From positions 62,001 through 126,000 of the forward strand of contig CAMDKS010000002.1 of NCBI GenBank assembly GCA_945900755.1: a stretch of DNA of 64,000 bases, in the 5' to 3' direction. Shown one piece after another: positions 35,454 through 44,207 of the stretch. The notes below the pieces were generated by a model, which did no database searches, was not told the DNA's origin, and saw only the letters and a list, made by a program, of their open reading frames with translations. The stretch comes from Bdellovibrio sp. ZAP7. GTDB lineage: Bacteria > Bdellovibrionota_B > Oligoflexia > Oligoflexales > RGVZ01. Position 1 is the first letter of the stretch. Every line of letters begins with the position of its first letter. Position numbers and translations under genes: made by a program.

Positions 35454-37331
35454 TTACAGTGTGGTAGGAGCACACTGCATAGCTTTTGGAGCTGCAGACA
35501 CCGACACCGGCGGGACGGCTGATGGACTTGTTGGCAAAGTCAAGATTTCGCCATTAAATGCCGGAGCTGCCGTCGCTGTCGCCTTCGTCAAAAAGCGCAG
35601 CATCGCGGTGCGTTCAGAGGCTGGGAGACTCAGAGTCGCTGGATTTTGCGGATCAGCTCCCGGAGGAACGCCACCGTCCCATGGCCACGGGTTTAAACGC
35701 ATGCTCGCCTGAGTCGCTGCGGTCATTGAAATAGGGCAATCTCCTGCCACTTTTCCACAGCCCGTTGGCCCAAGCCTACGATCGAGAAGCCATGGTTGAC
35801 CGGTAAACAAGAAGGAATGGGAAACACCATTGACATTCGTCTCGAATGGATTTGGCAGACCTGGATCCACGGGATTCACGTATTGTCCATTAGGCGTGTC
35901 ACGGCCTTGAATATCCTTACTGTCAGCCACGTTGAAGCTAAACTGATTTCTAGTATGGGCAATAACATCGCGACTGAGTGTCGCAATCACATGAAAATTC
36001 TCTGCGATACTTGACGTCGAACCACTTGGACAGCCGCCAGTAGCGGGCGTTTGAAATCCGCCATTAAACAATATTGCGCAAGGTGACCCCCGAGGCTTTG
36101 CGCCAATCAAAAAATCAACATCTATGATCAATTTCCAAATACTTCCACCAAACGGTGGAGCCCCCTTATTAATTGATAACGGGTTGCCAACCGTGGTAAC
36201 CAAAGGGAGCTCAATGCCTTCGCTCACTTGCGGAGCCGTAACTATATTGTGTACGGCATAAACGTCTAACTGAGAATCCGTAAGGCTAGTAAACCCAATG
36301 AGTCGTAGTCTTGCTCGTTGATTGCTGTACCCTGCGGTATCCCATTCAACTTCGTCAAAAACCATATAATCAGGATTTCCAGGCTGAGTCATAATTCTGG
36401 CGTGCACCTTGATCGTGTGAGCCGAGAAGAACTTCACTCCGCCAACCTGTTCAAAACTGCCTAGTGCCTCAAGCGAATCACCCAGAACCATCGGCACTAA
36501 ATTAAAGGCCTGTGCCGTCGGTATGGTTGCAACAAGTGGGTCACTCGTCCGTCCCCACATCGGGCATAATTTATCTCCAAGGCCAGTGGCAGGATCGGCG
36601 ACGGAGCCCGCAAGGCGCGTTGCATTTGAAAATGTGCTTGGAATGCAAAGCGGCACTCCGGTGGCGAACGTCACCGTGTAGTTTTCGTTGTCTACAGGGA
36701 AACGGATATCAGGACTACAGTTAATCCCTGTGCCAGTGATGGTTGGCGTTGCACTTGGGCAACCTAAGCCTTTTTGGATTGTGTGTCTCGCGATCGGATC
36801 ATTGATACGAATCATAACGCCAGTGGTGGCACTGCGTGGGGTTCCATTGACCCTAAAATAGCCTTCATCAAAATTAATATAAGTGACAATTCCCATTAAC
36901 GCGTCAGGCGCTTTGTCGATATTCACCATGCCTGCGATCACTTCCCCCGTATTCTGGCGATTGGCAAGAATTGTCACGACGGCGCCACGAAGTCCAGGAA
37001 AGCAAGTATCTCCGCGAGCCAGTCCCGTTTGTCCTGCCGCCACACAGGCAGGTGGTGCCTTAAGGAAAAGTTCCGTAATTGTAAACCGCTCGACCGGCAT
37101 CTGAATCACCAAATTGGCGGGAATAACGACGTCCATTCCCCCTACCGTAATAATGCCGCGCTGCCAACTATTCGCAACTGAGGCTGTACCTGTACCTGTA
37201 GCCCCAAGGCGAATTCCTTGGATCTCTCCAATAATCGTTTGCGATGTAGGAACAGCTCTCGCAATCTCGGTTTGCATCAGAGTTATAATTCCTGCAGTCG
37301 CCATGACCGCCATTAACTTGCAATTCAACAT
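35454..37331 (-). CDS. Large secreted protein, paralogue B, unknown function
   Basis: No named family is recognised in this 625-residue protein. It has a signal peptide ending near TEIARA-VP. It is clearly paralogous to the protein encoded at 37907-39955: shared segments include VVIPANLVIQMPVERFT, GIVTYINFDEGYFRVNG, TTGVMIRINDPIARHT, RFPVDNENYTVTF, AHTIKVHA and TPNGQYV. The (G)xIxxI...GxIxVxGxxVxIPANL pattern recalls DUF5666-like OB-fold modules. Paired cysteines occur in most conserved blocks. The His-rich AHTIKVHA is a candidate ligand site. It sits in the leftward operon with a di-heme peroxidase. Confidence 0.72.
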   Translation of the reverse strand: MLNCKLMAVMATAGIITLMQTEIARAVPTSQTIIGEIQGIRLGATGTGTASVANSWQRGIITVGGMDVVIPANLVIQMPVERFTITELFLKAPPACVAAGQTGLARGDTCFPGLRGAVVTILANRQNTGEVIAGMVNIDKAPDALMGIVTYINFDEGYFRVNGTPRSATTGVMIRINDPIARHTIQKGLGCPSATPTITGTGINCSPDIRFPVDNENYTVTFATGVPLCIPSTFSNATRLAGSVADPATGLGDKLCPMWGRTSDPLVATIPTAQAFNLVPMVLGDSLEALGSFEQVGGVKFFSAHTIKVHARIMTQPGNPDYMVFDEVEWDTAGYSNQRARLRLIGFTSLTDSQLDVYAVHNIVTAPQVSEGIELPLVTTVGNPLSINKGAPPFGGSIWKLIIDVDFLIGAKPRGSPCAILFNGGFQTPATGGCPSGSTSSIAENFHVIATLSRDVIAHTRNQFSFNVADSKDIQGRDTPNGQYVNPVDPGLPNPFETNVNGVSHSFLFTGQPWLLDRRLGPTGCGKVAGDCPISMTAATQASMRLNPWPWDGGVPPGADPQNPATLSLPASERTAMLRFLTKATATAAPAFNGEILTLPTSPSAVPPVSVSAAPKAMQCAPTTL

Positions 37332-37381
37332 AGTATTTGCCTATCCTTTCATGCTCTTTCAAGCCTCTAAACGATAATTAA

Positions 37382-37858
37382 TTATTCTGCTTCTTCTTCT
37401 GTCAAAGCCAATTTATAAACTTGATTTGAACAAACCGAACCAGCAGCCGTCTTAAGAACCAAATACTCAACCGGTGGATGCCTCACATCAGGACCAGGGG
37501 CAGCTCGTGCAATCACGCCGTTAAGGTTGCTGAGCGGCACGCCATTATTGGCCGTGAACGTGATTTTTCCACCCGCCAAAAGAACGTAAGTGCCCATAAA
37601 ATTTTTGAACAAACTTTTTGCCGTATCCGTGATGAATGTTCCCCTTAAAACCCCACCTGGTAGAAACACAATTCCACCGACTAACGGGCAGCTTGGACTC
37701 TTGCTCATAGGCATCGACGTCACAGCGTATGCGTTTGAAATATTGGCATCCGTCAAAGGAAGACCCGCATGGCCGATGGATGTCAATGCCAGGCCAGCAA
37801 ATGCAATGGACGCTAGCATCCCTTTTCTTATCGTATTTTTATAACCACTCTTTTTCAT
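37382..37858 (-). CDS. Small secreted protein between the two paralogues
   Basis: No family is recognised in this 158-residue protein. The N-terminus is a clear Sec signal peptide (SIAFAGLALTSIGHAG), giving a mature protein of about 127 residues, predicted to be mostly beta-strands (GGIVFLPGGVLRGTF, GTYVLLAGGKITFTA, VEYLVLKTAAGS) with two cysteines. A GGGAG site precedes the ATG. It lies 48 bases after paralogue A and 50 before paralogue B, so it is probably made with them. Confidence 0.7.
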   Translation of the reverse strand: MKKSGYKNTIRKGMLASIAFAGLALTSIGHAGLPLTDANISNAYAVTSMPMSKSPSCPLVGGIVFLPGGVLRGTFITDTAKSLFKNFMGTYVLLAGGKITFTANNGVPLSNLNGVIARAAPGPDVRHPPVEYLVLKTAAGSVCSNQVYKLALTEEEAE

Positions 37859-37906
37859 TTTGTACTCCCGTTCATTACTTTATTTATTGCTGGTCACCAT
37901 ATTATT

Positions 37907-39955
37907 TCAAAGACTATTTACGCATGTGTTCAATAAAACGGGATGACTCGCTGTAGGGGCCACGCTCGTATCCGTATCTGCGGCGGCCCAATCCAGGACT
38001 GGTCCATCGAGTACGTTGTCGTAGCCAAATCCCATAATGGATCGGTTGCCTGTGACTTGCGGAAGATTAAAGCCAGCGACGTTTTGCTGAGTTGGATCCA
38101 TTTTTCCAGTGGCGTTTTGAAAGTCTACGGGGAATGGTTTCAGAGGAATCGGAGGTCCACCACAAGGTCCACGACCGGCACCGTCACAGCCTTGAGGGCC
38201 GAGCTTGCGGTCAATATTCCACGGTTCGCCCGTAAATATATGAGGCGTTTGAAGTCGGTTGAGGTTGATTTCAACGAACTCAGGATGATCGAGCCCTACA
38301 GGTGAAAGATACTGCCCATTTGGCGTCTCGTTTCCGCTTAAGTCATAACTTTTCAATCCAGGAAAGGCCTTCTTGTTTCTAGTCTTCACCACGACTTCTC
38401 TGGTCACAGGTTGCAAGACTTTAAAGTTTTCTTGGTCATCAGTGGTGGCCCCACCTACACATCCATTAGTCATGCCCGCGTTGTCCAGCGTGATACAAGG
38501 CGTCCTACGAGCCACAGATCCGAAGTTAAAACGGTTTACAAAATGCAAACGGAAAATACTTTGGGCGTTGGGTGCGACCCCCAAATTGGTCACGCCAGGA
38601 TTATTGACCGTAGACCCAATGGGCACTGGGTGCTGACGAGCTGCGTCGTCCGGTTCGTCGGGGTCTGTGGACAAGCGGAAGAGATCCAATTGAGAATTAC
38701 GATCCGTGGAAAAACCAATCCAGTTAGCTCGGTTGCGAGCTCGTGGAAAGCCGGCCACTTCCCAAATCGTCTCTGCGAAAATCAAGTAGTCAGGCTTCCC
38801 TCCGCTTGTTTGCAAGCCTGCATGCACCTTTATGGTATGGGCCGCTAAAAATGTCGCCCGATTAACTCCCGCCCCCATACGCTCAAAATTACCCGCAGCA
38901 TCTAATTGATCGCCAAGCCTGATCGGAGCAAAATACTTGGAGTCCGCAACGTTGACGTTGGTTGGATCGGCAGGGCGGTTGGTGGATGGGCAATGACTGT
39001 CGATTCCACTCATTGCGCCTGTTGCAGCATTAAAGGATACAGCGGTATGTGTGACGCCAGGAAGTGCCGGCAGAGTCCTTGCTTTAGTGCTAGGAATACA
39101 CAGTGGATATCCGGTAACAAATCCGACCGTATAGTTGTCGCTATCGACAGGAAAACGCTTATCGGGAGTACAGTTTCGGTTATGTGACGGATTAGCAGGG
39201 TTTACAGCCTCACAGCCAAGTCCACTTTGAACCGTATGCCGCGCATCGGGATCGCTAATTCGAACCATGACCCCTGTGGACTTTCTGAGGTTATCTGTTG
39301 AAGTATTTCCATTCAATCTGAAATACCCTTGAGTATGTTCAATATAGGTGACCACACCTGTCACAAATTCCTCGGCTTTTGCTATGACCACGTCACCGGC
39401 CACGACGGCACCTGTTCCCGTGCGATTCGCTGTAATGGTCACAACACCCGCACGACGCTCATAAAAACAGTTATCGGAAAGCGCGAGGCCGGTTTGAGGA
39501 GGCACTTTAGCCTTACATTCTGGCCTTGCATTGGTAAAAAGCTCCTGCAACGTATAGCGCTGCACAGGCATTTGAATAATTAGATTTGCAGGAATCACAA
39601 CCCGCATACCCAACACCTCAATAATTCCTGACGAAAATACATCAGTAGGATCATCGACGAAAATACGCTCGATATCTCCAGCAAGTACGACTTTGGTTGC
39701 ATCTTGAACCGGGGCATCAATGTCAACCAAATTAAGTGGAGTGTTCCAAATTCCATTTGCTTCACTATTGCCGGCGCCATTATCGCCGTCCGTCCTGTTT
39801 CCAGAGTTGGCTGAATTGCCAGACTCAGACGCGCCACTGCCGCCACGACTACGCGTAGATGCCGTTTTACAGGCGGTTACAATTACGGCCATGCTCAGAG
39901 CCAACGCTACTTTTTGAGTTCTATATTTCATAAACGTTCCATATTTTATAATCAT
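37907..39955 (-). CDS. Large lipoprotein, paralogue A, unknown function
   Basis: A 682-residue lipoprotein (lipobox VIVTAC, mature start CKTASTRSRGGSG) with a Ser/Gly/Asn-rich linker to about residue 70. The rest matches paralogue B in order: VVIPANLIIQMPVQRYT, GVVTYIEHTQGYFRLNG, STGVMVRISDPDARHT, RFPVDSDNYTVGF, AHTIKVHA, PDYLIFAETIWEVAG, TPNGQYLSPV. The repeated VxGxVxxI...GxxVxIPANL structure suggests surface beta-domains. Start 39955 has GAGGG 8 bases upstream; an ATG at 39931 is possible. It lies 25 bases after the di-heme peroxidase gene. Confidence 0.74.
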   Translation of the reverse strand: MIIKYGTFMKYRTQKVALALSMAVIVTACKTASTRSRGGSGASESGNSANSGNRTDGDNGAGNSEANGIWNTPLNLVDIDAPVQDATKVVLAGDIERIFVDDPTDVFSSGIIEVLGMRVVIPANLIIQMPVQRYTLQELFTNARPECKAKVPPQTGLALSDNCFYERRAGVVTITANRTGTGAVVAGDVVIAKAEEFVTGVVTYIEHTQGYFRLNGNTSTDNLRKSTGVMVRISDPDARHTVQSGLGCEAVNPANPSHNRNCTPDKRFPVDSDNYTVGFVTGYPLCIPSTKARTLPALPGVTHTAVSFNAATGAMSGIDSHCPSTNRPADPTNVNVADSKYFAPIRLGDQLDAAGNFERMGAGVNRATFLAAHTIKVHAGLQTSGGKPDYLIFAETIWEVAGFPRARNRANWIGFSTDRNSQLDLFRLSTDPDEPDDAARQHPVPIGSTVNNPGVTNLGVAPNAQSIFRLHFVNRFNFGSVARRTPCITLDNAGMTNGCVGGATTDDQENFKVLQPVTREVVVKTRNKKAFPGLKSYDLSGNETPNGQYLSPVGLDHPEFVEINLNRLQTPHIFTGEPWNIDRKLGPQGCDGAGRGPCGGPPIPLKPFPVDFQNATGKMDPTQQNVAGFNLPQVTGNRSIMGFGYDNVLDGPVLDWAAADTDTSVAPTASHPVLLNTCVNSL

Positions 39956-39980
39956 GGGATGCCCTCATGTGTTTAATTGG

Positions 39981-42587
39981 TTAAATATCATCTCGCGCAA
40001 CGGCAAATGCTTTGTATTCCGCAGACTCCACAATTATCCTTCCAATGACTAGATCGCTCAACCTGGACCCCCCCTCCGGTGCAACCGGTAACCGCCTGAG
40101 GTATTTAAGATAGAGGAATCTGATACGTTGAGCGTGCGAATCCGTCAAGCCTGCCAGATAATCGAAGGCCAATCCTCGGCTAGATATTGCAGCTGTGAGT
40201 TTTGAGGTGGCCGCCGCAAGCTCAGCGGCGGTTGGAGCACGCCCAGAAAGATCTTTCATCAGCTGCGTAAGAAAGAGGGCATTGGTTCCGCCAGAACGGG
40301 TGTAATACTGAGGCAGTTGAGCGATCGATCGGCGCATAGCGTTAGATTCATCATTCAAATACGATGCGAACGTCGCATCGTAGTTGCGACCAAGCATCTG
40401 TTCTACAATCAATTGCATCCTAACTTTTTGGTAGGTCACGCGATTTGCTGCAGTCCACATGGCGGGGACTGTGTTAGATGATGCGACCTCTGCCGCAGTT
40501 GGTAGTCTCTGGAACATGTCCAAAAATCTGCTTGTTGCCAGCAATTGTTTGTCGGTATCACAAATCCCAGGATACGTCACACAGTTCAATGTGGTTGGCG
40601 CTACTGTAGCACTAAGCCGGCACGATCCGGTGCCTTTTGCACCTATTGCCAACAGGGACCCATCTCTCCCATTGAGAAGCGGGAGTTCTGGTCGGTCAAA
40701 GGGTGCTCGGAATTTTTCGACTCGGCAGTCTAGTAATCCATTGCGCAAGAAATCCACCAGTGCCGTTTGATCAGCGGGATCCTCGATATTGATTTCTCGG
40801 AGTTCATCACTCAACTCACGATTTGGAAAATTTCCACCGCGACGAGCATAAAAGTCGACGACTTCCTCTAACGTCTGCTCTCCACCATTATGGAAATAAG
40901 GAGCTGTCAATTTAAGGTTACGCAGCGACGGAGTTTTAAACGCGCCTCTGTCAAAATTAACCGTTCGGTCGACAACCGCCTCGTCCTCATGCTCTCCTGA
41001 TCGCTTTTTGAGAGGCTTACCGGTTGACCAGGTGACGCCGCGCGGGCCTGTTGCTGCGCGACCTAAATCTTCAGCCGTCAGCGAGACCCCTAAGTTATGA
41101 AATCCTTCATCGTTGCCTTGATCTTCCCTGCGCGCAATCTTACTATAAGCCACTGAAGCATCGGTCATTTCTGCCCCAGTGTGGCAACCCTCACATTCGC
41201 CACGTCCTTGGAAGATATCAAGACCTTTTATCAGTGACGGCGTAAACAAGGATGTTTTTCCAGCGGCGTATTGGTCAAACCGCGTTTGATCTGGAACTAA
41301 AGTCGCCTGGTAAGCTTGAAGTGCCTGACCCCAAAGCCGAGAAAAATTATCTCGCACTCTATTTTTGATTTCTATGTTCGCGGAATCTGGATTCCACTCA
41401 GCCCCGAAGGCCTTGCCAATCAATGTTGAGTAGGTGCAATCACGACCATAACAGGTCATCCCCTTAGCTGGGTAGGCGGAAAAACGCCCAAGGACACTGT
41501 CCGTTGGTGATACGCTTTGCTTCGCTAATGCTTTGCGAGCGATTAATTTAGCCGCCAAACTATTCAAGCCGTTAAACGCTCGTCCATCACAAGACATTTC
41601 AGTGCCGTTATTTGGCGGTCCAACCGCCTGCGAGGCCAAACTGCTCTTGGCAGAAAGCACCGCTGGAGTCGTCGTGTTACCGGTGGCACCGAAAGGATCA
41701 AAACCATTAAAATTAGGATTGGCACGTCCATCCCAGAAATTAAAATTGTTAAATACTGCCGCAATCACACTTGGCGTATTACGTCCAGTCACCCGACGAT
41801 GGGCGAAAAATGGGAAATCTTGATTCGGCGTGCAATTATCCGCCGCCACGGTAGGATCCGAATTAATCCCAACGAACACTGCGCCCACAACTCCCTGAGA
41901 GCCTACACGGTCATCTCCAGTAATAGCTGGAAAATCAAAGGATGGTGAGCCCTTGGAAAATAATTGACCCGCTGATTTTACGGCCGTTGACTCAAATAGT
42001 CCATTTGGCCCAGGATGAAGTGTATTGGTTTGACGATTGTCAGCACCCCCCGAAAAGTGGCAGCTAGCGCACGCCGTCTGCCCATCACCACCCACTTGGA
42101 TGTCCCAGAACAACGCCTTACCCAAAAGAATGGCCGCCTTCTGATCCACAATGTCGGTCATTGTCGGCTGGGGCACAGGAATGCAGAACAACGACTGAGT
42201 ATGTTCGGTAGAATCGCCCGCCTCATCAAGGCAAACCTTCGACAGCGCGTCAGTATGAGCCATCGAGGAGCCTGCGCGACCGCCAGCGGTATGTGTATTT
42301 GCATGCATTGGCGGGACGACGCCTGCCACACCAGCACCCCCAGCCTTCGGCGCACCGGAGTTTTCGCCTGCGGTATCTCGTTCGTACCAATTGGCAAATA
42401 GGTCTAACGGGTTGCTCGACCCAACCGATTGACTCGCAACTCCAGCTTCCGGTGCTCCAGCACCTGGCGACCCGCCATTTCCTCCGGCCTTGTTTCGCCG
42501 AGAGCTTGAATCCGCCGTTTTGCATGCCACAAAAATTCCGCCGGCAGCGGCGAGCACAGCTGTACATCCAATTAAACGAAAGCGCAT
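39981..42587 (-). CDS. Di-heme cytochrome c peroxidase/MauG-family lipoprotein
   Basis: An 868-residue lipoprotein (lipobox IFVAC). Residues about 70-115 are a Gly/Ala/Ser/His-rich linker. Two heme c sites are present: CASCH at 173-177 and CEGCH at 465-469. Family segments include ILLGKALFWDIQVGGDGQ, FKTPSLRNLKLTAPYFHNGG and LEEVVDFYARRGG. The spacing between the hemes is far longer than in typical peroxidases. After about residue 640 come helical repeats like those of DUF4214 (FLDMFQRLPTAAE, LMKDLSGRAPTAAE, RFLYLKYLRRLPVAPE), also found in the S8 protease of this operon. It is the first gene of the leftward operon. Peroxide reduction or MauG-like protein oxidation are both possible. Confidence 0.88.
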   Translation of the reverse strand: MRFRLIGCTAVLAAAGGIFVACKTADSSSRRNKAGGNGGSPGAGAPEAGVASQSVGSSNPLDLFANWYERDTAGENSGAPKAGGAGVAGVVPPMHANTHTAGGRAGSSMAHTDALSKVCLDEAGDSTEHTQSLFCIPVPQPTMTDIVDQKAAILLGKALFWDIQVGGDGQTACASCHFSGGADNRQTNTLHPGPNGLFESTAVKSAGQLFSKGSPSFDFPAITGDDRVGSQGVVGAVFVGINSDPTVAADNCTPNQDFPFFAHRRVTGRNTPSVIAAVFNNFNFWDGRANPNFNGFDPFGATGNTTTPAVLSAKSSLASQAVGPPNNGTEMSCDGRAFNGLNSLAAKLIARKALAKQSVSPTDSVLGRFSAYPAKGMTCYGRDCTYSTLIGKAFGAEWNPDSANIEIKNRVRDNFSRLWGQALQAYQATLVPDQTRFDQYAAGKTSLFTPSLIKGLDIFQGRGECEGCHTGAEMTDASVAYSKIARREDQGNDEGFHNLGVSLTAEDLGRAATGPRGVTWSTGKPLKKRSGEHEDEAVVDRTVNFDRGAFKTPSLRNLKLTAPYFHNGGEQTLEEVVDFYARRGGNFPNRELSDELREINIEDPADQTALVDFLRNGLLDCRVEKFRAPFDRPELPLLNGRDGSLLAIGAKGTGSCRLSATVAPTTLNCVTYPGICDTDKQLLATSRFLDMFQRLPTAAEVASSNTVPAMWTAANRVTYQKVRMQLIVEQMLGRNYDATFASYLNDESNAMRRSIAQLPQYYTRSGGTNALFLTQLMKDLSGRAPTAAELAAATSKLTAAISSRGLAFDYLAGLTDSHAQRIRFLYLKYLRRLPVAPEGGSRLSDLVIGRIIVESAEYKAFAVARDDI

Positions 42588-42700
42588 TTATCACTCCATA
42601 TACTGAGTCCGATTAAATTCGGAGCCTGAAATAGAACCATGTCCAATGTTGACTTAGATACTCTGCTAATTATTATTCAAGATAATTTCTGGCCTGTCAA

Positions 42701-42741
42701 TTTTTTCGCTTTTTTTTCGCTTTTTTTTCGCTTTTTTTTCG
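42701..42741. repeat. Phased T-tracts, 11-bp period (curved DNA)
   Basis: T6 is followed by three exact copies of CGCTTTTTTTT (42707-42739) and then CG. Runs of eight T repeated every 11 bases, about one helical turn, are the classic arrangement for intrinsic DNA curvature. The tract lies about 115 bases upstream of the di-heme peroxidase start. It is also a simple-sequence tract able to change length by slippage. Confidence 0.85.
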
Positions 42742-42841
42742 TAGTGAATGCTCGCTATACACCACGCCGACATCTCAATAATTTAGAATTTAGAATTAAG
42801 AATTAAGGCTTAAAAAATAGCTTAAAACCTTCATTCCGCCG

Positions 42842-42889
42842 AACCATAAGATGCACCCCTCCCACAGCTTTTTCAAACTTTCAAAAACG
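42842..42889. repeat. Dispersed 48-bp intergenic element, copy 1
   Basis: Matches 63047-63095 with one substitution in AAGATRCACCCC, one after the T-run and one extra A. Shared blocks include CACCCCTCCCACAGCTTTTT and AAACTTTCAAAAA. Both copies are non-coding and lie upstream of a rightward gene for an exported protein. Confidence 0.8.
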
Positions 42890-42911
42890 ATTCTTTGCCT
42901 TGCCGTGATCG

Positions 42912-43080
42912 GTTTTGAGGTGCTTTTTATTAGCGAATGCTCGCTACTTTTCTTTTAGCTCATCGGCGTTTTGAGGTGCTTTTTATTAGCGAATGCTCGC
43001 TACTTTTCTTTTAGTTCCTCGGCGTTTTTGAGGTGCGTTTTTCTTAGCGAATGGTCGCTACTTTTCTTTCAGCTCATCGG
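42912..43080. repeat. Three 56-bp tandem repeats, each with a hairpin
   Basis: Units begin at 42912, 42968 and 43024. Each contains GAGGTGC, a T-run, and TAGCGA-ATGC-TCGCTA, a perfect 6-bp stem with a 4-base loop; the third copy has one loop substitution (ATGG). Each hairpin is followed by ACTTTTCTTT. The third unit differs at a few positions and the first two are nearly identical. They end 90 bases before the Sco-cytochrome gene. Confidence 0.88.
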
Positions 43081-43169
43081 CGGGTACGATTAAACACACA
43101 GAAGAAAAGTTTTTCTACGACTTGCCGATAATGGCCTCTAAAGATTGATTTCATATGCTGGAGTAATTT

Positions 43170-44207
43170 ATGTGGTTACGAATGAAAATATCTATTCTTT
43201 TTACCACGGCGACGGTCGCTGCTTCTATTTTTCCTATTCGCAGTGTTGCAGCTCCGGCCGAAGCTATTACATCTGGCAACAATACCCGTAAAATGGTCGC
43301 GGAGAAATCCTATCCTATCGTAAATCCAAATTTGGCTACGACGGCAAATGGAGTGCTGTTTCCTAATCCTGAACTTACGGACCACACAGGAAAGAAGGTT
43401 CGTTTCTACGATCATTTAATCAAAGGCAAAATTTTTCTGGTTAATTTTATTTACACCTCGTGTGAAGCTTATTGTCCCATGGAAACAGCGCGAGTAAAAA
43501 AATTTCAAGACTTACTCGGTGAGCGCATGGGGAAGGATATCTTCTTCTATTCCATTTCGATTGACCCTGAAACCGATACCCCAGAAGTATTGGCTGCCTA
43601 CCGCAAAAAATTCAATGCCGGTCCCGGCTGGACATTTTTAACAGGCAATGAAGCCGAAATTGATGCCATGCGTCGGCACTTGGGCCTTCTCGTAGATACC
43701 GATATCGATGATAAGAAAGATCACGGCCTGAATATGCTTATAGGAAATGAAAAGTCTGGCCAATGGATGCGCAGATCCAACCTTGATAAGGCAGAAGTTA
43801 TCGCCACCCTCCTCGGAGAAAATTTAAGTGAATGGCGAGAAACCGGCGGCCTCACCAATAGTTTTGTTAATGCACCCCTGAAAGTGGCCGCCATGCCTCG
43901 TGGCGAAGAAATTTACAAAACCAGATGCATCGACTGCCACTCCATTGGCGGCGGTGACGGGCTTGGACCCGACCTTAAAAATGTGACCAAGACAAGAGAC
44001 CTTAAGTGGCTTACGTCTTGGATTTCGGCGCCCAACAAAATGTTGGCCGCAAAGGACCCCATCGCAACCGCGATGTTGGTTCAATTCAAGGGACTTGCCA
44101 TGCCCAACCTTGGGCTGTCAGAGTTTGATGTTGGACTAGTTATAGAGTTTCTCAAGGGAAGTAGTGGCGAATCGAATATGACAATTGAACAAGGAGGGGC
44201 GAAATAA
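43170..44207 (+). CDS. Sco1/SenC-cytochrome c fusion protein
   Basis: A 345-residue exported protein (signal peptide ending about SVAA-PA). Residues about 60-220 are a Sco domain: copper-binding CxxxC in IYTSCEAYCPM, SISIDPETDTPEVLAAYRKKF, and the distal copper-ligand His in KDHGLNML. After a linker, a cytochrome c domain has heme site CIDCH at 253-257 (RCIDCHSIGGGDGLGPDL) with an axial Met probably in GLAMPNLG. Sco proteins deliver copper to cuproenzymes. The next gene, a multicopper oxidase, overlaps by one base (TAATG), so copper loading or electron transfer to that oxidase is a natural inference. GGAG precedes the ATG. Confidence 0.92.
   Translation: MWLRMKISILFTTATVAASIFPIRSVAAPAEAITSGNNTRKMVAEKSYPIVNPNLATTANGVLFPNPELTDHTGKKVRFYDHLIKGKIFLVNFIYTSCEAYCPMETARVKKFQDLLGERMGKDIFFYSISIDPETDTPEVLAAYRKKFNAGPGWTFLTGNEAEIDAMRRHLGLLVDTDIDDKKDHGLNMLIGNEKSGQWMRRSNLDKAEVIATLLGENLSEWRETGGLTNSFVNAPLKVAAMPRGEEIYKTRCIDCHSIGGGDGLGPDLKNVTKTRDLKWLTSWISAPNKMLAAKDPIATAMLVQFKGLAMPNLGLSEFDVGLVIEFLKGSSGESNMTIEQGGAK

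Larger units (their letters stand above)
42588..43169. other. 582-bp repeat-rich region between divergent operons
   Basis: No gene is supported here. In order it holds four T-tracts in an 11-base period (42701-42741), an imperfect hairpin TAGTGA-ATGC-TCGCTA at 42742-42757, a 48-base element repeated at 63047 (42842-42889), and three 56-base tandem repeats each with a perfect hairpin (42912-43080). Promoters for both operons must lie here; I could not assign -35/-10 boxes with confidence. Confidence 0.7.

Noticed and set aside
42912-43080. Possible CRISPR array
   Set aside because: Units are tandem with no variable spacers and no cas genes are present.
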